Of a DNA stretch of 64,000 nucleotides, positions 52,743-63,284 are shown piece by piece. The position numbers and the translations under genes were made by a program. The stretch's first letter is position 1. Every line of letters begins with the position of its first letter. Source of the stretch: Rhizobiales bacterium Y(2018) (GTDB lineage Bacteria > Pseudomonadota > Alphaproteobacteria > Rhizobiales > Aestuariivirgaceae); assembly GCA_005502925.1 (NCBI GenBank), contig SCPD01000005.1, forward strand, positions 248,001 to 312,000, given 5' to 3'. Under the pieces are notes generated by a model, which was not told the origin of the DNA, ran no database searches, and saw nothing but the letters and a program-made list of their open reading frames with translations.

Positions 52743-53219
52743 CTACATCGTCTCCGGATCGTAAAGCCCGTGCAGCCGCAGCGCCGCCGAGCGGGCGAAG
52801 CTCAGCGTCATCGCCTTGCGCCGTGACGCATGGAGCAGGTGCTCGGCCGGATCGCGCTGGATCTCCGCGCCCCAGGCATCGGCGATGATGAGCCCGGCTT
52901 CCGCCGGCATGATCTCAGGGCTGAGGTCGGTGGTAATGGCGAAATAGAGCCGGTCGCAGAAATCGCGATATTCCGGCCATTTGAGATCGGCGCGGAAATC
53001 CTCCAGCGACGACTTGATCTCGACGATCCAGACCTGCCCCGAGGGCGACAGGCCGATGACGTCGACGCGGCGGCCTGACGCCAGGGTGAATTCGGTCAGG
53101 GTCGCGAAGCCCGCCGCGCGCAAGTGCCGGCATACGCCCTTCTGGATCGCGGCGGCGGTCTCAGACTGGCGGCCGTCGGGGCGGATCTGGGGGTTAATCG
53201 AAGGTAGCATGGGCGGCAC
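52743..53219 (-). CDS. MmcB family DNA repair protein
   Basis: A 158-aa PD-(D/E)XK-like nuclease-fold protein. The core motifs are GRRVDVIGLSPSGQVWIVEIKSS (Asp and ExK) and SLEDFRADLKWPEYRDFCD. Alphaproteobacterial MmcB is linked to damage-induced mutagenesis and mitomycin C tolerance with ImuABC. No other SOS gene is near. Confidence 0.9.
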   Translation of the reverse strand: MPPMLPSINPQIRPDGRQSETAAAIQKGVCRHLRAAGFATLTEFTLASGRRVDVIGLSPSGQVWIVEIKSSLEDFRADLKWPEYRDFCDRLYFAITTDLSPEIMPAEAGLIIADAWGAEIQRDPAEHLLHASRRKAMTLSFARSAALRLHGLYDPETM

Positions 53220-53341
53220 TCGATTCAGGCTTTTGCCCTGCGGGCTTTGCCTCTAATGTTTCGCCTCAAATCACCGACCCGGTCAACCCGGGCGACAGCG
53301 GTGGGCGGCACGCTGCTGACAAAAAAGGGGAAGAATACCGG

Positions 53342-53890
53342 ATGGGCGGATTACTCGCTCTGAGCCGCAGGATCGATGCGGTCACGGCCTTCATTGGCCG
53401 TCACGTCATATGGCTGATTCTCGCTGCCATTCTCATCAGCTCCATCAATGCAGTCATCCGCAAGGCCTTCGACATGAGCTCGAATGCCTGGCTCGAATTG
53501 CAATGGTATCTGTTCGGCGCGGCCTTCATGCTGGCCGCCGCTTATACGCTGCAGAGAAACGAGCATATCCGCATCGATATCATTTCCGGCCGCTTGTCGC
53601 AGAACGCCCGCAACTGGATCGACCTCGTCGGCCATGTGCTGATGCTGCTGCCCTTCACGGCGCTGATGATCTATGAGAGCACGCCCTTCGCGCTGAACGC
53701 CATACGCTCAGGCGAGATCTCGGGCTCGGCCGGCGGCCTCATCATCTGGCCGGCGCGCGCTTTCATCCTCGCCGGCTTTTTCCTGCTCTTCCTGCAGGGC
53801 ATTTCCGAGCTCATCAAGCGCATCGCCATCATGCGCGGCCTGATCGCCGATCCCCATGCGGGGCAAGGCCATCACGCGCCGTTGGAATAG
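53342..53890 (+). CDS. TRAP transporter small permease (DctQ/TakQ type)
   Basis: 182 aa with four hydrophobic helices. The conserved NAVIRKAFDMSSNAWLELQWYLFG matches the DctQ family. It lies 12 bp before the large permease, with the SBP genes further along on the opposite strand. It is probably part of a sodium-coupled 2-oxo-acid importer. Confidence 0.93.
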   Translation: MGGLLALSRRIDAVTAFIGRHVIWLILAAILISSINAVIRKAFDMSSNAWLELQWYLFGAAFMLAAAYTLQRNEHIRIDIISGRLSQNARNWIDLVGHVLMLLPFTALMIYESTPFALNAIRSGEISGSAGGLIIWPARAFILAGFFLLFLQGISELIKRIAIMRGLIADPHAGQGHHAPLE

Positions 53891-53902
53891 GGGGGCACAA
53901 GC

Positions 53903-55834
53903 ATGACTGCCTTCCTCATGGAAAATATGGCGCCGATCATGTTCGCGGCGCTCGTCATCTTCCTGCTGCTCGGCTACCCGGTCGCCTTCTCGCTGGCTTT
54001 CGTGGGGCTGGGCTTCGGCTTGATCGGCATCTGGCTCGGCATGTTCACGCCGAGCTTCCTGCAGGCCTTGCCCGACCGTGTCTTCGGCATCATGGCGAAT
54101 GAGACATTGCTCGCCATTCCCTTCTTCACCTTCATGGGACTCATCCTCGAACGATCCGGCATGGCCGAGGAGCTGCTCGACACCGCCGGCAAGCTGTTCG
54201 GTCCGATCCGCGGTGGTGTTGCTTATGCGGTGATCTTCGTCGGAGCACTTCTTGCCGCCACCACCGGCGTCGTCGCCGCGTCGGTGATCGCCATGGGCCT
54301 CATCTCGCTTCCCATCATGCTGCGCTACGGCTATGACCGCCGCCTTGCTTCAGGCGTCATCACCGCATCGGGGACTCTGGCGCAGATCATCCCGCCGAGC
54401 CTCGTGCTCATCATTCTCGCCGACCAGCTCGGCCGCTCGGTCGGCGACATGTATGCCGGCGCCATCATTCCGGGCCTCGTGCTGACCGGCCTCTATATGA
54501 TCTACGTCTTCATCATGACGGTGATCAATCCGAAGTCGGCCCCGGCATTGCCGGCCGAGGCGCGCTCTTTCGGCGCCGGCGCCGAATACCGCCCGGTGAT
54601 CACCGCCGTCGCCTTCCCGCTGATGCTGGTCCTGTGGGGCATGATCGTGCTCTTCGCGCCGAAGCTCGGTATCGACCTCATCAACGGCTTCGTGCCGGGG
54701 GTGAGCGAATGGATCGAGGCGCGCGTCGTCGATGAAGGCCCGCGCATGCTGGCGATGCTCGGCATCTTCGCCGCGGCCTATCTCGTTTATGTCGGTGCGC
54801 TGCGCTATGCGCCGAAGATTCTCGCGACGGCGCTCGGCGTCTTCTTCCTGCTGCTGGCGCTTGGGGTCTTGTGGAAAGCGGCGGGCGCCTTCGTCGCCGG
54901 CTTCGCCACGCTGCCGGCGGTTTCCGAACGCGGCCTCGAATTTCTCCTCGACCTCATTGCCTGGGTCGCCGGCGAATGGGTCTATGCCGTCGCTCTCATG
55001 GGCCTTATCGGCGGCGGCGTGGCGCTGCTCAATGCGCCGTCGCGCCCGGTTTCGGCCGCCGTGTGGAAGATCATCGCCGATCTCCTGCCGCCGCTCGTCC
55101 TCATCTTCCTGGTGCTTGGCACCATTTTCCAGGGCATCGCCACGCCGACCGAAGGCGGTGCCATGGGCGCCACCGGCGCGCTCATCCTCGCGCTGGCGCG
55201 CCGCAAGCTGAGCTTCGACCTTCTTCGCCAGGCGCTGGAGAAAACCACCAACCTTTCGGCCTTCGTGATCTTCATCCTGATCGGCGCCCGTGTCTTCTCG
55301 CTCACCTTCTATGGCGTCGACGGCCATAAATGGGTCGAGCATCTGCTCGTCAGCCTGCCCGGCGGTCCGCTCGGCTTCCTGATCGTCGTCAACATCCTCG
55401 TCTTCATTCTCGCCTTCTTCCTCGATTTCTTCGAGCTTGCGTTCATCATCGTGCCGCTTCTGGTGGGGCCGGCCGAGGCGCTTGGCATCGATCTCATCTG
55501 GTTCGGCGTCCTGCTCGGCATCAACATGCAGACGAGCTTCATGCATCCGCCTTTCGGCTTCGCCTTGTTCTATCTGCGCTCGGTGGCGCCGCGACACTCG
55601 TACAAGGACCGTATCACCGGGGCGACCATCGCGCCGGTCACCACCGGCCAGATCTATTGGGGGGCCGTTCCCTTCGTCATCATCCAGCTCATCATGGTGG
55701 GACTCGCCATCGCCTTCCCATCCATGATCATGCACTACAAGGGCTCAGGGCCGACCGTCGATCCCAACACGATCGAGATCACGGTCCCGACCGACGGTGG
55801 CGGCGATCTCACCGGTCCGCCGTCCTTCGATTGA
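53903..55834 (+). CDS. TRAP transporter large permease (DctM/TakM type, long form)
   Basis: 643 aa, about 200 longer than a standard 430-aa DctM. N-terminal (1-225) and C-terminal (395-620) parts carry the usual DctM segments (GILMANE-like FGIMANETLLAIPFF, ASGTLAQIIPPSLVLI, FQGIATPTEGGAMGATGAL). A central insert (about 226-395) adds several extra hydrophobic helices. The long form is seen in the mannitol/chloroaromatic-type TRAP group. Confidence 0.93.
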   Translation: MTAFLMENMAPIMFAALVIFLLLGYPVAFSLAFVGLGFGLIGIWLGMFTPSFLQALPDRVFGIMANETLLAIPFFTFMGLILERSGMAEELLDTAGKLFGPIRGGVAYAVIFVGALLAATTGVVAASVIAMGLISLPIMLRYGYDRRLASGVITASGTLAQIIPPSLVLIILADQLGRSVGDMYAGAIIPGLVLTGLYMIYVFIMTVINPKSAPALPAEARSFGAGAEYRPVITAVAFPLMLVLWGMIVLFAPKLGIDLINGFVPGVSEWIEARVVDEGPRMLAMLGIFAAAYLVYVGALRYAPKILATALGVFFLLLALGVLWKAAGAFVAGFATLPAVSERGLEFLLDLIAWVAGEWVYAVALMGLIGGGVALLNAPSRPVSAAVWKIIADLLPPLVLIFLVLGTIFQGIATPTEGGAMGATGALILALARRKLSFDLLRQALEKTTNLSAFVIFILIGARVFSLTFYGVDGHKWVEHLLVSLPGGPLGFLIVVNILVFILAFFLDFFELAFIIVPLLVGPAEALGIDLIWFGVLLGINMQTSFMHPPFGFALFYLRSVAPRHSYKDRITGATIAPVTTGQIYWGAVPFVIIQLIMVGLAIAFPSMIMHYKGSGPTVDPNTIEITVPTDGGGDLTGPPSFD

Positions 55835-55892
55835 CCGTTTTGCCGATTGGTGCCTAACCTTGTCGGGGGCTGTCGACCAGGGAGAGCGCGAT

Positions 55893-56933
55893 ATGCCTGA
55901 TGCCGCGAAGCCACCGGAGCCGGCCCTTCCGCCGGCCATGCAGCTGATCCAGATGGCGAGTGCCTATTGGGTGTCGCGCACCGTCCATACCGCGGCCGAG
56001 CTCGGTCTCGCCGATCACCTGGCGCACGGCCCGCTGAGCGCCGCCGAGATCGCCGGCAAGGCAAAGCTCAACGCGCCGGCGCTGCACCGGCTGATGCGCA
56101 GCCTCGCGGGTCTCGGCATTCTCGATGAAGGCGAGGACAAACGTTTTGCTTTGACGCCGCTTGGCGAGGCTCTCAAATCGGGCAGGGCCGTCGCGGGCTC
56201 GGCCCATGCCGCCGTTCTGACCCTCGCGTCTCCCTGGTTCAGCACCGCCATGGATCAGCTCACCGAAAGCGTGCGCTCGGGCGCCACCGCTTTCGAGAAG
56301 ATCAACGGCATGCCGGTCTTCGACTTTCTGGGACGGCATCCCGAGGCGGCGTCGCTGTTCAGCGAAACCATGGTCGGCATCCATGGCAGCGAGCCGCCGG
56401 CCGTCGCCGAGGCCTATGATTTCTCCGGCCTCAAGACCGTCGTCGATGTCGGCGGCGCCACCGGCAACATGCTGGCGGCGATCCTGCTTCGCCATAAGGG
56501 GTTGCGCGGCATCCTGGCCGACCTGCCGCATGTGGTGAAAGACGCGCCGGCCTTCCTGTCAGCCAAGGGCGTGAGCGACCGCGTGTCGATCTCGCCCCAC
56601 AATTTCTTCGACTCCGTGCCCGCCGGCGGCGACGCTTATATCCTTTCGCATATCCTGCATGACTGGAGCGAGGCGCAGTGCCTGACGATCCTGAGGAATC
56701 TGCACAAGGCCATGACGGCCGAGGCGCGACTCCTCATCGTCGAGATGGTGCTGCCCGGCCGCAACGAGCCGCATTTCGGCAAGATCCTCGATATGGTGAT
56801 GCTGGCCGTGCCAGGCGGCGAGGAGCGCACGGGCGAGGAGTATCGCGCTCTTCTCGCCAAGGCCGGTTTCAAGCTCACCCGTATCGTCCCCACCGCTTCG
56901 CCTGTCAGCGTCATCGAGGCCGTGAAGGTGTAG
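55893..56933 (+). CDS. O-methyltransferase, family 2 (CrtF/ASMT-like)
   Basis: 346 aa. The N-terminal winged-helix dimerisation domain (SRTVHTAAELGLADHLA, LMRSLAGLGILDE) is followed by a SAM-binding domain: VVDVGGATGNMLAAIL, and the catalytic His region ILHDWSEAQC. It resembles hydroxyneurosporene and plant-type O-methyltransferases. ATG 55893 has GGAG eight bases upstream. Same strand as the TRAP permease genes, but the functional link is not clear. The substrate is unknown. Confidence 0.88.
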   Translation: MPDAAKPPEPALPPAMQLIQMASAYWVSRTVHTAAELGLADHLAHGPLSAAEIAGKAKLNAPALHRLMRSLAGLGILDEGEDKRFALTPLGEALKSGRAVAGSAHAAVLTLASPWFSTAMDQLTESVRSGATAFEKINGMPVFDFLGRHPEAASLFSETMVGIHGSEPPAVAEAYDFSGLKTVVDVGGATGNMLAAILLRHKGLRGILADLPHVVKDAPAFLSAKGVSDRVSISPHNFFDSVPAGGDAYILSHILHDWSEAQCLTILRNLHKAMTAEARLLIVEMVLPGRNEPHFGKILDMVMLAVPGGEERTGEEYRALLAKAGFKLTRIVPTASPVSVIEAVKV

Positions 56934-56962
56934 AGAAGTACGCAAGGTCTAGCCGGCTTTCC

Positions 56963-56984
56963 CTTCTCCCGCTTGCGGGAGAAG
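56963..56984. repeat. Single hairpin of family R3; probable bidirectional terminator
   Basis: CTTCTCCCGC-TT-GCGGGAGAAG is a perfect 10-bp stem between the convergent methyltransferase and first takP-like gene. It is the same unit that forms both ends of the 185-bp R3 elements. Confidence 0.75.
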
Positions 56985-57022
56985 GAGAAACCTTTTAGGG
57001 GGCGTCGCGACAACCAATCAAG

Positions 57023-58186
<1,164 letters not shown>

Positions 58187-58294
58187 GATGAATGCGTTTC
58201 CTCACGAGACAGCGCGCTCTTATGCCGGCGCGTCCGTCCATCGCTGTTATAAAACAGCCTATTGTATATTCAATGGGACGTTACCGTCATAATG

Positions 58295-58323
58295 AAAAAC
58301 CCCGGAGGTCGGGACCTCCGGGG
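58295..58323 (-). terminator. Rho-independent terminator of takP-like copy 2
   Basis: On the minus strand CCCCGGAGGT and ACCTCCGGGG form a 10-bp stem (loop CCCG), followed by five T. It lies 27 bp past the stop codon of copy 2 and separates it from copy 1, so the two binding-protein genes are probably separate transcripts. Confidence 0.85.
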
Positions 58324-58349
58324 CTGATCAGGAAAATTTGCCGTAATTC

Positions 58350-59732
<1,383 letters not shown>

Positions 59733-60455
59733 TTATTTCTTCAGGGTGATGGTGCCGGGGAAGCTTAAGGTCCCGGAGGCTATCTTGTGCACGCCGGTCA
59801 CGCACAGGAGCGGCGCCTTGCCTTCGCCGTTGACCTGCAACTCGGCGGTGACCGCGTCGAACTTGGCATTCTCGGCGCCCTTGAGCGGTACCATGATCCT
59901 GACGGTCGAACCTTTCAGCAGGGCCGACATGCCGGGGCTGTCGAGCGCGATCGGCAGGCCCGGCGCGGTCGCCGGCAGGACATCCTGGCCGGGCGAGACG
60001 TCTTTCACTTTCAGCCCGGCGCCGCAGGCCTTGTCCTCGCCCAGCACCACCCAATGCGAATGCCAGCCCGCCCCGTCATTGGCGGGATCACCGTCATTGT
60101 TTTCATCGAAGAGCGGCGTGTCGTCGAAATCAGGATGGGCGGTGATGGCAAGCGCCAGGATGCCGGAACCCTTGCCGAAGCCAACAGCTTCCGGATCGAG
60201 CTTGGTCGGCCACACATAGGCTTCGACCTTGGAGCCGGGAAGCTTGCCGGTGGCTTTCGGCTTCACGCTGCCGGCTTCGCCCGTCACTTCCATGGCGAAT
60301 TCGGCGAGCCGGCCGTCGGTCGTGGCGGCGGCTTTGGTGATGTCGAAAGCCGGATCGACTTTGCCGTCCGACTTGGCGGTGATGTCATGTGCGGTCGCGG
60401 CGGCGGCCGTGAGGGCGAGCAGAGCGGCGCTCGAGATAAGGCTTAAGCCTTTCAT
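59733..60455 (-). CDS. Secreted protein of unknown function, operon partner of MarR regulator
   Basis: 240 aa. A signal peptide (1-22, ending ATAHD) precedes a mature domain with an acidic loop FDENNDGDPANDGAGWHSH, resembling a calcium- or metal-binding loop, and two Cys (KACGAG, LLCVTG) that could form a disulfide. The start overlaps the MarR stop (ATGA) and has AGGAG eight bases upstream. I do not recognise the family. It is probably periplasmic and co-regulated with MarR. Confidence 0.8.
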   Translation of the reverse strand: MKGLSLISSAALLALTAAAATAHDITAKSDGKVDPAFDITKAAATTDGRLAEFAMEVTGEAGSVKPKATGKLPGSKVEAYVWPTKLDPEAVGFGKGSGILALAITAHPDFDDTPLFDENNDGDPANDGAGWHSHWVVLGEDKACGAGLKVKDVSPGQDVLPATAPGLPIALDSPGMSALLKGSTVRIMVPLKGAENAKFDAVTAELQVNGEGKAPLLCVTGVHKIASGTLSFPGTITLKK

Positions 60456-61138
60456 TCGATCTTCTCCTGTTGATGGGGATGCCCGGAGCCCGGCGCCGCC
60501 GCGATGAAGTTCCGCCAGGTGGCAGCCAGGCGGTCGGGAGGCGCCGCATCATGTTCGCCGCAATCGATCCGCAAATCCTGGGAGCCGAAAGGGGCGCGCA
60601 CGAAGTCGCAAAAATGAGGGGTGTCGGTTCCGGGCGACATATGCGGGCGGAAATGCCGGCAGGTGACGCACATCCGCTGCATCGGCATCTGGCCGTCTTC
60701 GAGCAGCGTCCGGATCATCTTGATGAGAAGCTGGAGTAGATCGCCTTGCTCTTGCGCGCTGAGGCCTGACAGCGCCTTGCCGGTGAGCGTCAGGCCGCCG
60801 CGCAGGCTGGCGAGCGCCTCACGGCCCTGATCCGTCAGGCGGTTGCGCACCGCCCGGCGGTCCTGGGTGTCGCTCGCCCGCGCCACGAGGCCTTTGCGCT
60901 CGAGTGCGGTGAGCGAATCGGTGACGGTCGGCTGGCTGAGGCCCAGTTCGCGGGCAATGTCCTGGACCCGGAGATCGTCGAAGCCCGGCCGCCCCAGGAG
61001 ATTGAGCAGCATCAGCTGGGTCGGGTTGAGGCCCTGGGCGCTCGCGATCCGCCATTGTTCGACCCGGTTGAGGCCCGCGAGCCGCTCGAGCCCGTCCTGG
61101 AGCCGGTCGGGCAAAGGTGTTCTGGGGAAAATTGTCAT
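60452..61138 (-). CDS. MarR-family regulator with C-terminal four-cysteine domain
   Basis: 228 aa. The winged helix (about 38-110: LLNLLGRPGFDDLRVQDIAR, ELGLSQPTVTDSLTALERKG, DRRAVRNRLTDQG) is followed by an extra ~75 residues holding Cys157-x2-Cys160, Cys177 and Cys193 plus His162/166/176, a likely zinc or iron-sulfur site. It lies just downstream of a perfect 17-bp palindrome and is translationally coupled to a secreted protein. It may sense metal or redox state. Confidence 0.92.
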   Translation of the reverse strand: MTIFPRTPLPDRLQDGLERLAGLNRVEQWRIASAQGLNPTQLMLLNLLGRPGFDDLRVQDIARELGLSQPTVTDSLTALERKGLVARASDTQDRRAVRNRLTDQGREALASLRGGLTLTGKALSGLSAQEQGDLLQLLIKMIRTLLEDGQMPMQRMCVTCRHFRPHMSPGTDTPHFCDFVRAPFGSQDLRIDCGEHDAAPPDRLAATWRNFIAAAPGSGHPHQQEKIE

Positions 61139-61149
61139 AGGTTAAAAAT

Positions 61150-61166
61150 ACATAGGACTCCTATGT
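61150..61166. promoter_or_regulatory. MarR operator palindrome
   Basis: ACATAGGACTCCTATGT is a perfect 8-1-8 palindrome, 11 bp upstream of the MarR start. Size and location are typical for MarR autoregulation. Confidence 0.75.
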
Positions 61167-61251
61167 TTGTCAAGAGGTGAACGGAACCTTTCCCAGGAGG
61201 CCGCGTTATCGGGGTGCGCTTCGCCAAGGCTCTTTGAGCCAGGCTGAAGCC

Positions 61252-61292
61252 CGGCCCGCCCCTGAAGCTCCGTGGTTTTCCCGGGCGGGCCG
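61252..61292 (+). other. Long-loop hairpin in 5' region of small membrane protein gene
   Basis: CGGCCCGCCC (61252-61261) pairs perfectly with GGGCGGGCCG (61283-61292) around a 21-nt loop, 50 bp before the start at 61342. It lacks a T-tract. It may be a leader structure or the terminator of an unseen short transcript. Confidence 0.4.
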
Positions 61293-61341
61293 ACGGCAAA
61301 TTCTGAAGATCTGGACGACGGTTTACCAGCGGGAGGAGTCT

Positions 61342-61560
61342 ATGACTCTGTCGGCTCACAAGGTTTTGTTTTCACTGATCACTTTCGCCGCCCTTCTGGG
61401 CTTCGGCTGGGTATTGATCGTTTATGTGTTGTCCTTCCGCGCCGCCCAATGGGTCGTCGATCGCATCGAAGACGGCATGGTGCCGCGCCGCCCGGCGCTG
61501 AGGCCTGTTCGTCGCGCCTATCGCCCGGCGCCCTATTATCGCAATTCCTATACGCGTTGA
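61342..61560 (+). CDS. Small single-TM protein, unknown function
   Basis: 72 aa. ATG 61342 follows GGAGGAG. One TM helix (about 8-31: VLFSLITFAALLGFGWVLIV) is followed by a basic, Pro/Tyr/Arg-rich cytosolic tail (RRPALRPVRRAYRPAPYYR). I do not recognise the family. It is divergent from the MarR operon, and the MarR operator lies in the same gap. Confidence 0.75.
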   Translation: MTLSAHKVLFSLITFAALLGFGWVLIVYVLSFRAAQWVVDRIEDGMVPRRPALRPVRRAYRPAPYYRNSYTR

Positions 61561-61561
61561 T

Positions 61562-62056
61562 TCAAGGGGCTGCGTTTCTCTGTAGCAACAACCCGACGAT
61601 GAAGAGCAAGGTCGCCAAGAGCGGCACTGCCGTGCGCACATGGTTCCAGAAGGTCCAGTCGCTCAGATAACGCGTCCATAACGCGGCGCCCTCCGGGCTC
61701 GCCGGTGAGACGGCGGCGAGCGCATTGTTGAGCGGCACGTTGAAGATGATCGTCACCAGGAACGAACCGGCCACATAAAGGAGCGCGGCGACGAGGATCG
61801 TGGCGCTGCCCGGTGCGCTCCAATTGAGGAGAGCGAGGATCGCGGCGGCGACGCACAGAAGCGGCGTGCCCATGAACACCGCCATGAACCACGGATTGAT
61901 CACGGTCACATTGATCGCATTCATCGCGGCGATGCCTTCAGGCGGCGGCAGCCGCGCCAGCGCCGCCATCACGAAGGTCGAAAAAGCATAGAAGATGCCG
62001 GCAGTGAGGCCGGCGCCGAGCGCGCACAGGACGGTGATGACGGTGAAGAGATTCAT
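61562..62056 (-). CDS. DUF1772 family membrane protein
   Basis: 164 aa, four hydrophobic helices. Conserved GAGLTAGIFYAFSTFVMAAL, then FNVPLNNALAAVSP and WTFWNHVRTAVPLLA define DUF1772 (anthrone-oxygenase-like); function is unknown in bacteria. ATG 62056 follows GGAG. It is convergent with the small membrane protein gene, with one base between the stops. Confidence 0.88.
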   Translation of the reverse strand: MNLFTVITVLCALGAGLTAGIFYAFSTFVMAALARLPPPEGIAAMNAINVTVINPWFMAVFMGTPLLCVAAAILALLNWSAPGSATILVAALLYVAGSFLVTIIFNVPLNNALAAVSPASPEGAALWTRYLSDWTFWNHVRTAVPLLATLLFIVGLLLQRNAAP

Positions 62057-62150
62057 GGGGGATCTCCAGCTCTCAAACTCGAACTACCGTCATAATATCA
62101 TCCCGGTGACAATGGCTATCGTGTGTATACATCTCACGAGAGTGCGAGTC

Positions 62151-62532
62151 TTTCCCTCGCCCCGCTACGCGCAGGGCTGTCCGGGGAAATTCGTCGAACC
62201 ACGCAAGCCTCACCTGCATTCCCCTTCTCCCGCCTGCGGGAGAAGGTGGCCGAAGGCCGGATGAGGGTGTTCTTTCAGCTTCTGTAGAACAGCAAACGTG
62301 GGCAGTGTTGAAGCTTCGTCTCGTTGTTTTCTTGAAGAGCCGTCATCAACTGAACCAACACCCTCATCCGCCCTGTCGGGCACCTTCTCCCGCAAGCGGG
62401 AGAAGGGGGAGTCGAGGGGGAATTCCGAGTCTCATTTTAGAAGACGTGTCTCCAATCCTGTTTTCCATGCGATTTCTCAGACATCCCGCAACTTTCCCCG
62501 GACAGCCCTGCCGCTACGCGGGGCGAGGGAAA
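62151..62532. repeat. 382-bp outer inverted-repeat element enclosing R3 copy 2 (nested)
   Basis: The ends are inverted copies of about 41 bp: left TTTCCCTCGCCCCGC and GCAGGGCTGTCCGGGGAAA, right TTTCCCCGGACAGCCCTG and GCGGGGCGAGGGAAA. A complete R3 element lies inside at 62222-62407. This block occupies most of the 528-bp gene-free stretch 62057-62584. No ORF of interest is seen in it. Confidence 0.75.
62222..62407. repeat. 186-bp paired-hairpin repeat R3, copy 2
   Basis: It has the same layout as 19829-20013: a CTTCTCCCGC...GCGGGAGAAG hairpin at each end, inner GGCCGGATGAGGGTGTT and AACACCCTCATCCGCCC, and a shared centre (GTGTTGAAGCTT here, GTGTCGAAGCTT there; TGAACCAACACCC in both, apart from TTGAACC). 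Confidence 0.85.
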
Positions 62533-62584
62533 TCCCAGCTGCCTCGGAAGATGTATGAATCTGATAACGCAGACTAAAGGGATG

Positions 62585-63184
62585 TCAGGATTTCTCGATC
62601 ATCCGTTTCAGGCCGCGATAGATCGTCTCGAGGCGCTCGAAGCCACCTTCGGTGAGGGTGATCGGCGCTGCATTGTCGGCGATGGCCGCCAGAATCAGGG
62701 CCGCATCGTCCGGCTGTGCATTGGGCGCGAGCTCGCCGCGCGCGGCGGCGGTCGACAGCGCCGCGGCGAAGATCGCCAGCAATTCGCTGCCGAAATGATC
62801 GAGCATCTGGCGGCCCTTGGCACTGAGGAGATCGGCATCCTGGCGCAACCGTGAGATCAGGCTCCAGGGCTGGCCGCTTTCGCCCGCCGCATTGAAATGC
62901 TGGAAGCGCTTGCGGCTTACCCCGATCATCGCCTCGATCTTGTCGCCGAGGCTCGAATTCTCCGTCGACCAGACTTGCCGGAGCGCCACGAGAGTCACCT
63001 GCGCATAGTCCTCCAGCACCTCCTCGACCAGCGCCTGCTTGCCGCCGAAATGGTAATGGATATTGGCGCGTGTGATGCCGAGCTCTTCGGCGATGTCGCC
63101 GAAACTGGCGCCGCGATAGCCGTTGCGCACGAGAAGGTCGAGGGCGATGTCCTTGATGGCCTGGCGGGTGTCGGGTTCGCTCAT
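62585..63184 (-). CDS. TetR/AcrR family transcriptional regulator
   Basis: 199 aa. The N-terminal helix-turn-helix (about 8-52: ALDLLVRNGYRGASFGDIAE, ELGITRANIHYHFGGKQAL) is followed by an all-helical ligand domain. ATG 63184 is chosen; the longer frame runs through the operator and into the divergent gene. It is divergent from a tandem-RidA protein gene with an 18-bp perfect palindrome between them. Confidence 0.94.
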   Translation of the reverse strand: MSEPDTRQAIKDIALDLLVRNGYRGASFGDIAEELGITRANIHYHFGGKQALVEEVLEDYAQVTLVALRQVWSTENSSLGDKIEAMIGVSRKRFQHFNAAGESGQPWSLISRLRQDADLLSAKGRQMLDHFGSELLAIFAAALSTAAARGELAPNAQPDDAALILAAIADNAAPITLTEGGFERLETIYRGLKRMIEKS

Positions 63185-63242
63185 AGGTCTTCTTATAACG
63201 ATTTCGGTGATTTGCCGAAGGGGCGAACAATTGACAGTATAC

Positions 63243-63260
63243 TTACTTACATGTAAGTAA
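63243..63260. promoter_or_regulatory. TetR operator palindrome
   Basis: TTACTTACATGTAAGTAA is a perfect 18-bp palindrome between the TetR gene and the divergent RidA-type gene, 24 bp before the latter's start. It is the expected location for repression of both. Confidence 0.8.
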
Positions 63261-63284
63261 ATGAACCAAAGGGGAGGTCGCCTC

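Noticed and set aside
54350-55735. A 461-codon minus-strand frame opposite the TRAP permease
   Set aside because: The product is dominated by Asp, Glu, Arg and His, the mirror of hydrophobic codons in the permease; no family resemblance.
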